Assembly: GCA_021158645.1 (NCBI GenBank)
Contig: JAGGUH010000078.1
Span: 1 to 7,014, forward strand
Length of the DNA stretch: 7,014 bases
Direction of reading: 5' to 3'
From: a bacterium
Lineage (GTDB): Bacteria; Patescibacteriota; Minisyncoccia; UBA6257; JAGGUH01
The translations under genes were made by a program, and so were the position numbers. Shown here piece after piece: positions 1 through 6,877 of this stretch; position 1 is the first letter of the stretch; each line of letters begins with the position of its first letter. The notes beneath the pieces were generated by a model. That model did no database searches and was not told the origin of the DNA. It saw nothing but the letters and a program-made list of their open reading frames with translations.

Positions 1-1
1 C

Positions 2-127
2 CTTAATAATTTATCCAACGCCTCTTTATATGATATTAAATTTTTCAAAAAATTGTATTATTTAATTCTGCCTCAAGATAATAAAACCTTTAAAAAAGAT
101 CTGAATAATTTTTTCTCAAATCGTTAA
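2..127 (+). CDS. Possible 3' end of an unknown convergent gene (partial)
   Basis: Reading from base 2, 41 codons stay open on the plus strand and end at TAA (125-127); the start would lie before the window. The peptide is lysine-, phenylalanine- and asparagine-rich, with stretches such as SLYDIKFFKKLYYLILPQD and a final NNFFSNR. It looks like a charged, mostly helical C-terminus. I recognise no family. It points toward the CRISPR array, opposite to the cas genes, so it would be an unrelated neighbour and would mark the end of the locus. In DNA this AT-rich, 41 open codons in one frame are only mildly unlikely by chance, so the call rests on protein-like composition and remains tentative. No convincing terminator hairpin follows it; T-rich runs lie at 128-143. 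Confidence 0.4.
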   Translation, partial: LNNLSNASLYDIKFFKKLYYLILPQDNKTFKKDLNNFFSNR

Positions 128-143
128 TTTTTATCTTTTTTCG

Positions 144-173
144 ATTTCAATCTCACTCCGGGACCATTAAAAC
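144..173 (-). repeat. Decayed terminal CRISPR repeat
   Basis: This copy matches the array consensus at 24 of 30 positions. The eight bases that give the crRNA 5' handle (ATTGAAAT on the minus strand) are intact, but a C-A mismatch breaks the hairpin stem. Two adjacent GG-to-AA changes turn the minus-strand start from GTTCC into GTTTT. Degenerate repeats are typical of the leader-distal end of arrays, which supports the orientation assigned. Cas6 would probably process this copy poorly, if at all. Confidence 0.88.
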
Positions 174-203
174 TTGCTTACGTGCTTTAAAGCACGTAAG
201 CAA
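174..203. repeat. 30-nt perfect palindrome in the last spacer; possible array terminator
   Basis: The half-site TTGCTTACGTGCTTT is followed directly by its exact reverse complement, giving 15-bp arms centred on TTTAAA. It fills 30 of the 41 nt between the decayed repeat and the first canonical one. Transcribed from the minus strand it would fold into a stem of about 12 bp, followed at once by GTTTTAATGG from the decayed repeat. That resembles an intrinsic terminator with a short, interrupted U-run. It could instead be an acquired spacer from a palindromic viral or plasmid site. The palindrome is certain; its role is not. Confidence 0.6.
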
Positions 204-1336
204 GGGAAGGTTGCGTTTCAATCCCACACTGGGACTATTGGAACATATGTAAATAATCCTTTTGCTTTTAATGATATTTTATTTCAATCCCACACTGGGA
301 CTATTGGAACCAAGAGTTGCTTAAAAAAATGAATAAGAGTAAATTTACTATTTCAATCCCACACTGGGACTATTGGAACCAATCCTGCTCGGCAACCTAA
401 AAGATTGTCGGGATAAAATTTCAATCCCACACTGGGACTATTGGAACGTTGATAAAGTATAAGGTTCTGTCCATTCTTCCTCTCTAATTTCATTTCAATC
501 CCACACTGGGGCTATTGGAACTTCTTTAAAAGAGCATAAAGAAGTTGTAATTGCTTTACTATTTCAATCCCACACTGGGACTATTGGAACTCTTTTTTCT
601 TTTTTATGCCAACATTTAAATTGTCGATTTCAATCCCACACTGGGACTATTGGAACGAAAAAGAAAATGCTTAAAATAATATATATATTTTTATTTCAAT
701 CCCACACTGGGACTATTGGAACAATTAAATGAGATAAATTCAAAAATTGTATTATTGTTTTATTTCAATCCCACACTGGGACTATTGGAACGAAAAGACA
801 GAAGGAATTGGTGGCGAGTGTTCGGATATTTCAATCCCACACTGGGACTATTGGAACTTCTTTTTACTTGCCTTATTTGAGCGGATATAAAACAAATTTC
901 AATCCCACACTGGGACTATTGGAACTTAAAATCAATTAAAATTAAACAAATTAAATCAAATTAAAATTTCAATCCCACACTGGGACTATTGGAACTTATA
1001 AGCGTTGAGAAAAAAAGAAGAAAAAGAAAGAATTTCAATCCCACACTGGGACTATTGGAACACATTTCTTTTATCCAAACCTTTCTCTCGCCCAATCTGG
1101 CATATTTCAATCCCACACTGGGACTATTGGAACGATAATAAGGTTTGGAAAGGAAGATGGACAATTCGATATTTCAATCCCACACTGGGACTATTGGAAC
1201 TCAGAAAAAAAAGTATATCATCCGAAACTTAAATACGCATTTCAATCCCACACTGGGACTATTGGAACTTTCCTACAGCAGCAAACAACCCTTTTGGTAA
1301 ATCAATATTTCAATCCCACACTGGGACTATTGGAAC

Positions 1337-1519
1337 CCACAATTTTTGGTTGAAAATAAACGGAAAAATTTAATTTTTTTGGAAAATAACTTGGCGAACC
1401 TCCAATAAAGAAAATTTTTAGGAAGGTTGACTGACTCATTTTGTTTAAATTATATTAGAAACTGGATTTTTCTCTATCTCCTGTAACTTTAAGATTTTCT
1501 AAATCAACTTGAGGTATCT
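1337..1519 (-). promoter_or_regulatory. CRISPR leader region between cas3 and the array
   Basis: This 183-nt stretch lies directly upstream of the first (newest) repeat in the transcribed direction and holds no convincing standalone gene. It is AT-rich, with A/T runs at 1363-1380 close to the array, as leaders usually are. It also contains the overlapping repeat TGACTGACTCA (1427-1437) and an imperfect inverted pair, AACCTCC near 1397 and GGAAGGTT near 1421. The cas3-proximal third (1455-1519) is open in a frame shifted from cas3 and may be former cas3 coding sequence, so the functional leader may be only about 1337-1454. Leader function is inferred from position. Confidence 0.75.
1449..1454 (-). 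promoter_or_regulatory. Candidate -10 box for the array promoter
   Basis: The minus strand reads TATAAT exactly here, which would place transcription start near 1442, about 105 nt before the first repeat. That is a normal leader distance. No hexamer resembling TTGACA lies 16-18 nt upstream, and there is no extended -10 TG, so support is positional plus one motif in AT-rich DNA. The array could also be transcribed by read-through from the cas operon, since no terminator hairpin was seen after cas3. Confidence 0.35.
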
Positions 1520-3670
1520 CTATATGAAATTGTTGTTTTCTATATTTAGTCCTGAATCTGAATTGTAATCTAAATCTATGAAGTCAGGGTTTTTGGAATT
1601 GCAAAATTTCTTTGCTAAATAAATAGGTACATCAATATAGTATTCTTTCTTTAATAAAATTAATTTCATCTTTTCTTGACGGTCAGTAGTCTGTTTTATT
1701 TTCTCTTCAATTTTTTGAATTTCATTATAAAAACAGGAGGGAATCATAGGGATTTGGAGAATACCTCTTCGGGTTCGTAGCAGTTCCTGCCCTTCTATTT
1801 CGTTTATTCTAAAAGCCGCAATATAATTTAGTTTTTCCCAAGTCTCCTTAAACGGGTTTTCTTTTTCTAATTTTTTTATTTGTTCCTTTAATTTGTTTTT
1901 GATTTTGTTATAAAAACTATCTGTAAGCAATAAATAATCAGCCTCACTTTTAAATTCCTGTTGTTTAAGTAATTTTAAGGTAATCCCTAAAAAATTTTCT
2001 TCATATGGTCCCGGAGTTTCTGGATTAAAAATGTATACTGGAAACTCTTCTTTACTGCCAAAACGATTTATTCTTCCAAAACGTTGAACAAGCGAATCGA
2101 AATATGCAATTTCAGTAAAAAGAACATCAAAATCTATATCAAGTGAAACTTCTACTACCTGAGTTGAAACTAATATAAAAGGGACTTGTAATTCTTTTAA
2201 AATCCTTTTTTCCTTCTCTTGCCTATCTTTTGCAATAAATTTGCTATGTAAAAGCATTAGTGATCTCGAAGAAATTTTATTTTCATTTTTCAAAATAGAA
2301 TAAATCTTTTGTGCTTCTTGTATTGTATTTACCACTATTAAAATTTTTTTTCGCTTTTTAAATTCCTCTATAATTAAACCTATTTCATTTTTTAGGAAAT
2401 TGTTTTTAATAATCGGTTTTGTCCTTCTAAAGTTCTTGTATTCTTTTAAAATTTGATTTTCATCTCCTACTTTCCTGGCGTTTAAGAAGTTCAATTCTTC
2501 TTGAAAGAATTTAGGAAAAGTAGCACTCATTACGCAAATTTTAGCATTATATTCATTTTTCAACATTTTGATTAACCACTTTATCAAGAAAAAAGTATAA
2601 GCATCATAAATGTGAATCTCATCAAAAATGAAAACACTGTTTGAAAAAATTACCTCCCGAGGAGGGAATTTTTTGTAATTCATTAAAGTTAATAAAAGTT
2701 GATCCGGTGTAGTTATGTTAATCGGTTTTAAAAAATATTTAAAAATCTGACCTTGTTCTAATTTTTCTTCTTCTAAAAGCAATGATTCATATTTAGAATG
2801 GTAAATTCCGACTTGTTTATCTCCAAATTTCTTGAGGAATCTGTAATACATCGCATTGATAGAAGCAGTGGTTGGAAGAATATAAAATAAATTTGGTTTT
2901 TTAAATTGCTTTGCCCATAAAAGCGCTGTCTCAGTTTTTCCTCTCCCCGTAGGTATCTGAATAAAAATATCTTGATTTGCCTGCTGGGCTTCTTTTTGAT
3001 ACCAGTATAATCTTTTATCTTTGCTAATAATATCAACTGGAAAAATAACTTTTTTTTGGGGCATTGAATTACTGCTTGCGTAATAATCTGCTCTGATTAA
3101 TAAACCCTGAGAGTAAACTAAAAGTTCTCGCCACAAAAAATTAGAATCATCACTGATATAATTTCTTGCATTGTCAAATATTTGATATGGTTTGCTTTTC
3201 AAAACATTTTCTTTTTTAATAGGTAATCCCCAATCGTTTAAAATAGTTATTAGGCTTTCAAAATCAGTTTTTGGGGTCCATTGCAAATTTTCATAGTCGT
3301 TATACAATCTTCCATAATAAGGAGAATGATGCGAGGCTACTATTAGAATCATCAAATTAGAGATCCATTCAGGAAATTTCCTAATAGAAAAAATTTCATT
3401 TAATATGGAAAGACTTAAAAGAGCATGGGGAGGAGATTTAGATTGTTTGCTTCTTATGTAATTCTGAAATCTATAATCTGCTTTTCCAATATCGTGCAAA
3501 AGAGCACTTATCTTTAGCGCTTTAATAAATTTCTTTTTATCTTTTGAAATTTTTTTTGATTTTCTAACTATAGATGGTGGAAGATAGTATTTGATAAGAT
3601 AATCTATTATTTCTTTTGTTTTCTCTGAATGCTTCTTTAGAGATTCATTAGGTTTGGCTAGCAGTTTCAT
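1520..3670 (-). CDS. cas3: CRISPR-associated nuclease-helicase Cas3 (HD domain plus DEAD/DEAH-like helicase)
   Basis: 716 aa. Cas3 is recruited by target-bound Cascade, nicks the displaced strand and degrades it while moving 3'-to-5' with ATP. The HD nuclease domain occupies about residues 1-200: H14, H59-D60 in HDIGK, H82, H114-H115 and D195 in the RADYYAS segment, the expected metal ligands. The helicase core follows: Walker A TGRGKT (241-246), DEIH (350-353), SAT (382-384), STQVVEVSLDIDFD (502-515) and QRFGRINR (529-536). All motifs look intact, so both activities are predicted. The start at 3670 fits the family's N-terminus (LLAKPNESLKKH) and sits 7 nt after the cas5 stop, so translation may be coupled; there is no clear ribosome-binding site. 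The C-terminus (DYNSDSGLNIE) matches the usual Cas3 ending, but an alternate frame continues in a protein-like way past the TAG to 1455, so a late frameshift is possible. Confidence 0.97.
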   Translation of the reverse strand: MKLLAKPNESLKKHSEKTKEIIDYLIKYYLPPSIVRKSKKISKDKKKFIKALKISALLHDIGKADYRFQNYIRSKQSKSPPHALLSLSILNEIFSIRKFPEWISNLMILIVASHHSPYYGRLYNDYENLQWTPKTDFESLITILNDWGLPIKKENVLKSKPYQIFDNARNYISDDSNFLWRELLVYSQGLLIRADYYASSNSMPQKKVIFPVDIISKDKRLYWYQKEAQQANQDIFIQIPTGRGKTETALLWAKQFKKPNLFYILPTTASINAMYYRFLKKFGDKQVGIYHSKYESLLLEEEKLEQGQIFKYFLKPINITTPDQLLLTLMNYKKFPPREVIFSNSVFIFDEIHIYDAYTFFLIKWLIKMLKNEYNAKICVMSATFPKFFQEELNFLNARKVGDENQILKEYKNFRRTKPIIKNNFLKNEIGLIIEEFKKRKKILIVVNTIQEAQKIYSILKNENKISSRSLMLLHSKFIAKDRQEKEKRILKELQVPFILVSTQVVEVSLDIDFDVLFTEIAYFDSLVQRFGRINRFGSKEEFPVYIFNPETPGPYEENFLGITLKLLKQQEFKSEADYLLLTDSFYNKIKNKLKEQIKKLEKENPFKETWEKLNYIAAFRINEIEGQELLRTRRGILQIPMIPSCFYNEIQKIEEKIKQTTDRQEKMKLILLKKEYYIDVPIYLAKKFCNSKNPDFIDLDYNSDSGLNIENNNFI

Positions 3671-3677
3671 ACCAAAT

Positions 3678-4385
3678 TTAAAATAAAATAATTGGTTTTT
3701 TGGCGAAATAATAACAATGCAATTTGGGGGTTGTTTTGATTAAACAATTGTATCCAACGATTAAATCTATAAATTCTGGTATTCGACCTTTATCAGTGAT
3801 TTTCCAATCTCCTACTGTTTTATATTTTTTTGCTGGAATAACTAATTGTTCTCTTTTATCGTTTTTTATTCTGTCAGTAATAAACCAATCAATTTTTTTA
3901 ATTTCGGGAACCACGCATTCAAATAAACTTTCTTTTCCTGAAGTTAGAGTTTTAAATAAAGTAATTTTAGTAATAGGAAAAGCCAAAAAATCACTAGTTC
4001 CCAAATAAAGCGGAAATTTTGGCTCTTCAATGGCTTTTGAAATTTCCTGAAGCAACCCATTTTCTTCTAGCCCTAAATAAATCCTGTATTTAGGCCTTAC
4101 TAATAAATTCCTCATCGTTGGAGTTTCGGTTATCTCTTTCCCTTTTAGATTCCTTAATTTTGTAATCTCTCGAGTGAAGCCATTGATTTCTAAAATTTCA
4201 ATTCCAACTTTAAGTTTTTTTGCTAATGCTTCATAGGTGTCTTTTTCAGAATATCCTAACGAAGCGCCTATTAAACCTAAAATTGCTGTCCTTTGCGGAC
4301 AAAGAAAGGTTTCAAAAAATGAAAGAGTTGCAGGATTCCGAAAGCAAGCCAAATCCCCTTTAAGAATAAAAGAAATGCCTTTCAT
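3678..4385 (-). CDS. cas5: Cascade subunit Cas5, Cas5t/I-B type
   Basis: 235 aa, a normal Cas5 length. In type I-B Cascade, Cas5 grips the crRNA 5' handle and, with Cas8, caps the foot of the complex. The N-terminal RAMP strand and Cas5 signature appear as KGDLACFRNPAT (9-20), followed by the glycine-rich helix segment CPQRTAILGLIGASLG (29-44). The mid-protein motif PLYLGTSDFLAFP (125-137) is also characteristic. I see no catalytic cysteine or histidine arrangement suggesting Cas6-like cleavage, and cas6 is present upstream, so a purely structural role is expected. It lies 14 nt after cas7 and 7 nt before cas3, inside the operon. The leader before ATG is A-rich without a clear Shine-Dalgarno. 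Family assignment rests on motifs recalled from Cas5t proteins, not on an alignment. Confidence 0.92.
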   Translation of the reverse strand: MKGISFILKGDLACFRNPATLSFFETFLCPQRTAILGLIGASLGYSEKDTYEALAKKLKVGIEILEINGFTREITKLRNLKGKEITETPTMRNLLVRPKYRIYLGLEENGLLQEISKAIEEPKFPLYLGTSDFLAFPITKITLFKTLTSGKESLFECVVPEIKKIDWFITDRIKNDKREQLVIPAKKYKTVGDWKITDKGRIPEFIDLIVGYNCLIKTTPKLHCYYFAKKPIILF

Positions 4386-4399
4386 AGTTTTTTAATTCT

Positions 4400-5296
4400 T
4401 TATATCTCTTTCAACAAACTCTCTTTAAGGTTAGATAATTCAATTAATTCAATTTTTTCATCTTTTAATTTTTCAATCTCTGGCCAATTTTTAACAAATC
4501 CTCTCAAGCCACCAATCCATACCTTTTCTATCTTATCTCTGTAAAGATCTAAAACCTCTTTCAGGGTATTTACATCTAAATTATAATTTTCATCTATTCT
4601 TAACTTATCGGCTACAGTTAAACTTTTATCATTTCGCCCAACAATTACCATAAAATCAGGAGAAAGTTTCGTTAAAAAATTTGTTTGATGTCCACCACCC
4701 CAAAGATTAAGAATAGCATCAAATAATGCTTCGATTCTTTTTTTCTTCTCATCTTCTTTGATTATCGTTTCTTCTTTTTCGTCATCATAACCAATTCTAT
4801 CTAGTTCAATGGCAAAATTTCCTCTCATTACATTGGTGGTAATTTCAATATCATATAAACTATGCTGTTCTTTGCCTGTAGGATCAAACCTTACTCCTCG
4901 GTTTATGTCTCCTTTATAAGAAAATACTGAAATTAAACCATTTGTTTTTACTGGTGCTACTCTTTTCTTTGTGTTCTTTCCAGAAGTATCCATATAACCA
5001 AAAAGATCATCATCAATATATTTCCCTAAATTGCATTCTGTAGTTATTTGCCTTCCTGTTTCTTCGTCGGTAGTAGAACTTTTTCCTTTTATCGGAGATA
5101 GTTGCCAGCCAATACTTTTCCAATATTCTTTTATTGCGTATTTAATGCTAGCACCTGAAACAAATACTCTTTGTTTTCCGTCAATTTCTTCGGTTTTCTT
5201 AAGAATTGTAATGTTGCCTTCTGTTCCGCTTGCATTAGGATTTGCCTTTTCAATTTTTGTAAGATAAGCAATTTCTAAAAATTTAATTTTGTTCAT
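4400..5296 (-). CDS. cas7: Cascade backbone protein Cas7, Cst2/DevR family
   Basis: 298 aa from the start chosen here. Cas7 polymerises along the crRNA spacer as the Cascade backbone. Cst2/DevR hallmarks are visible: an N-terminal RAMP strand with a glycine/asparagine loop (LTKIEKANPNASGTEGNIT, 12-30), VSGASIKYAIKEYW (46-59), DDDLFGYM (95-102), RVAPVKTNGLISVFSYKGD (112-130) and GGGHQTNFLTKLSPDF (200-215). A further ATG lies in frame at 5326, giving ten extra residues (MQYLLPRKKN), but I prefer 5296: the family begins with the LEIAYLTKI strand, and an AGAAAG element precedes this ATG. This start overlaps the cas8 stop by 14 nt, which suggests coupled translation. Residues about 170-187 form a very charged lysine/glutamate insertion, probably a surface loop. 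Confidence 0.95.
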   Translation of the reverse strand: MNKIKFLEIAYLTKIEKANPNASGTEGNITILKKTEEIDGKQRVFVSGASIKYAIKEYWKSIGWQLSPIKGKSSTTDEETGRQITTECNLGKYIDDDLFGYMDTSGKNTKKRVAPVKTNGLISVFSYKGDINRGVRFDPTGKEQHSLYDIEITTNVMRGNFAIELDRIGYDDEKEETIIKEDEKKKRIEALFDAILNLWGGGHQTNFLTKLSPDFMVIVGRNDKSLTVADKLRIDENYNLDVNTLKEVLDLYRDKIEKVWIGGLRGFVKNWPEIEKLKDEKIELIELSNLKESLLKEI

Positions 5297-6860
5297 ATTT
5301 TTCTTTCTGGGAAGCAAATATTGCATTTGCCATCCCGATCAAGAAATAAACCTTTAGATTACGGAAAACATTTTCGTTTTCCTTAAACGACCTTTCATCG
5401 AACGAAATTTTAGCGCGAAGTTGAAGGTTATTTGCTTGATCCAAAAAATCTACAAGTTGCCTGGTTCGTCGCAAATCGTAGATATATTTTACAACTTTTT
5501 CTTTTCTTCCCTCAACTTCTAGCAGCTTTTTCCCGAAGTTATAACCTTGTTTTGAGATTTTTTCATAAAGTTCTTTTTCTTCTTTAGGCATATTTAATAC
5601 ATCCATTATTATTGGCAGAATTGTCTCATTGTATGGAAGAGTCGACCTTCTCTCCTTGATGTTTTTAAAGAGAACATCTTCCAACAATTGCCAATTTATT
5701 TTTTTGAAAAAAAATAATTCTCTCAAAAATTTATTTCTTTTTACAAATCCATCTTTCTTTTTAAAATTATATCTTTTAGTTTTAAAATTATATTCTAAAA
5801 ATGATTTTGTAAACACCGGAAATATATTTATTTTTTGACCTGTTTCTTTTATAATTGGCGCTTTCTCCCATATTTTTCTTAAGATTTGGAGCATAATATG
5901 AATATTGTCAATTTTTTCTGCAAAGTGCCAAACTTTTTTCCCTTTTGTTTCCAATCCAAAAATCGCTACTCCAATTTGACTATTTTCTTGTTGATTTAAG
6001 TTGTATCTTGAGTTGGTAGCAATTTTATTCAGCAATTCGCTCAAAAATTCATAGGGATAATTTACGCCATCTACTTTGAAATTCTTCCAATAATTAGAAT
6101 AAACAAAATTTGAAGAAAATTCTTCTTTTAGTCGTTTTAAAAATCTGTTTAAAACATATTCATTGTCAGAATAAAAAAAGAGAAAATTTAAATAATCCTG
6201 ATTTGAAGAATAAAATATATTTTTATAAGCGGCAAAAAGAATTGCGGTGCAATTTTTACATACTTTTAAACTTGCAATCTTGGCTTCAGGATATAAATTT
6301 GGAAATTTATTTTTATCAATAATAAAAGGAAAAAACCAACCTTTAATTGTTAATCCTCCTTTATGATTACAAAAAACACACCGAGATGTTTTATCTTCCT
6401 TTAATCCTTGCAAAAATCTTTTTAGGAAGTCGGGCATAGATTCTCTTTTTGAAGTTAAAACAAACTCTTTGCTATTTTTTTCTCTAATAATTTTAGTTTT
6501 TTTTAAGTTATTCTTTTTTATAAAATCTTCAATAATTTTCTGTTCTTTAATGGACAATTTATTAAACTCTTGTTTGTCCTGTTTAATAGCAGGCATTAAC
6601 TGCTGAAAGAAAATTTTGGAAAAGTTACTTAATTTCTCATTAAGATAATATTTTTCAACCTTTTTCTTCTTAAAGTTGTAATAATAGGCTTCGGATTGTT
6701 CTTTGTTTAAAATATTCTCTAATATCTTAGAGGTATTTTGAACAGTTAATTCCAACGGCTCTTTTAAAGGAGGATTTTTCGTTTGAAATATTAAACCGTC
6801 TTTCTTTTTGAGAAAGTTGTTTAATACTGTTAATCCACTTTTATACCATTCGTTTAACAT
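5283..6860 (-). CDS. cas8b1: Cascade large subunit Cas8b1/Cst1 with CXXC-CXXC zinc site
   Basis: 525 aa, normal for the Cst1 group. Large subunits of type I-B Cascade recognise the PAM, contact the crRNA handle with Cas5 and help recruit Cas3. Identification rests on two CXXC pairs, CVFC (161-164) and CKNC (201-204), the defining feature of Cst1-type Cas8, and on position between cas6 and cas7/cst2. The rest is poorly conserved, lysine- and phenylalanine-rich, as usual for Cas8. The C-terminal ~105 residues look all-helical and could supply the small-subunit (Cas11-like) function; no separate cas11 gene is present, and ATG codons at M419 (5606) and M424 (5591) could allow internal translation. 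The gene starts 17 nt after cas6 with no clear Shine-Dalgarno, and its end overlaps cas7. Confidence 0.9.
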   Translation of the reverse strand: MLNEWYKSGLTVLNNFLKKKDGLIFQTKNPPLKEPLELTVQNTSKILENILNKEQSEAYYYNFKKKKVEKYYLNEKLSNFSKIFFQQLMPAIKQDKQEFNKLSIKEQKIIEDFIKKNNLKKTKIIREKNSKEFVLTSKRESMPDFLKRFLQGLKEDKTSRCVFCNHKGGLTIKGWFFPFIIDKNKFPNLYPEAKIASLKVCKNCTAILFAAYKNIFYSSNQDYLNFLFFYSDNEYVLNRFLKRLKEEFSSNFVYSNYWKNFKVDGVNYPYEFLSELLNKIATNSRYNLNQQENSQIGVAIFGLETKGKKVWHFAEKIDNIHIMLQILRKIWEKAPIIKETGQKINIFPVFTKSFLEYNFKTKRYNFKKKDGFVKRNKFLRELFFFKKINWQLLEDVLFKNIKERRSTLPYNETILPIIMDVLNMPKEEKELYEKISKQGYNFGKKLLEVEGRKEKVVKYIYDLRRTRQLVDFLDQANNLQLRAKISFDERSFKENENVFRNLKVYFLIGMANAIFASQKEKYEQN

Positions 6861-6877
6861 ATAATGATTCTATTTTA

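Larger units (their letters stand above)
144..1336 (-). CRISPR. Type I-B CRISPR array, 18 repeats (one decayed) and 17 spacers
   Basis: The 30-nt repeat begins ATTTCAATCC and ends CTATTGGAAC on the plus strand. Copies start at 215, 281, 350, 418, 492, 561, 627, 693, 762, 828, 896, 966, 1032, 1104, 1171, 1239 and 1307, with a decayed copy at 144. Spacers are 36-44 nt. Transcription is inferred to run on the minus strand because the repeat then ends in ATTGAAAT, the usual 8-nt type I handle; because it contains the stem TCCCA-GTG-TGGGA just before that handle, where Cas6 would cut; because the decayed copy lies at the far (trailer) end; and because the cas genes share this strand. The newest spacer would be 1269-1306. 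Repeats are identical except for G instead of A at 215 and at 511. No protospacer targets can be named from sequence alone. Confidence 0.98.

Noticed and set aside
98..143. AAAAAAGATC...ATTTTTT pairing followed by T-runs as a terminator for the plus-strand open frame
   Set aside because: The stem would be only A-T pairs within the reading frame itself and too weak to terminate transcription.
519..546. 10-bp inverted repeat AACTTCTTTA / TAAAGAAGTT spanning a repeat-spacer junction
   Set aside because: Short arms in AT-rich sequence are expected by chance in a window of this size, and the match crosses an unrelated junction.
40..761. 15-nt match AAAAATTGTATTATT between the left-edge open frame (about 46-62) and spacer 723-761
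   Set aside because: Low-complexity AT sequence and no extended match; not convincing as a self-targeting spacer, though a full search would be worthwhile.
1062..1170. Complementary 10-mer TCCAAACCTT / AAGGTTTGGA in two adjacent spacers
   Set aside because: The match does not extend beyond 10 nt and is compatible with coincidence.
961..1232. Open frames running through the array on both strands, encoding repeated SNSPSVGLKF or ISIPHWDYWN peptides
   Set aside because: They are translations of the CRISPR repeats themselves, broken by unrelated spacers; the 30-nt repeat unit keeps frames open when spacer length happens to allow it.
205..1429. Shared 9-mer GGAAGGTTG in the terminal spacer (205-213) and the leader (1421-1429)
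   Set aside because: Too short to infer common origin in a 7-kb window.
5297..5326. Upstream in-frame ATG adding MQYLLPRKKN to Cas7
   Set aside because: It lies within the cas8 coding end, adds residues unlike the family N-terminus, and the ATG at 5296 has a better purine element and a natural 14-nt overlap.
3724..6322. Plus-strand and alternate minus-strand open frames of 69-94 codons inside cas3, cas5, cas7 and cas8
   Set aside because: Each lies wholly inside a well-supported cas gene and has the composition of an antisense or shifted shadow, with no independent start signal or recognisable domain.
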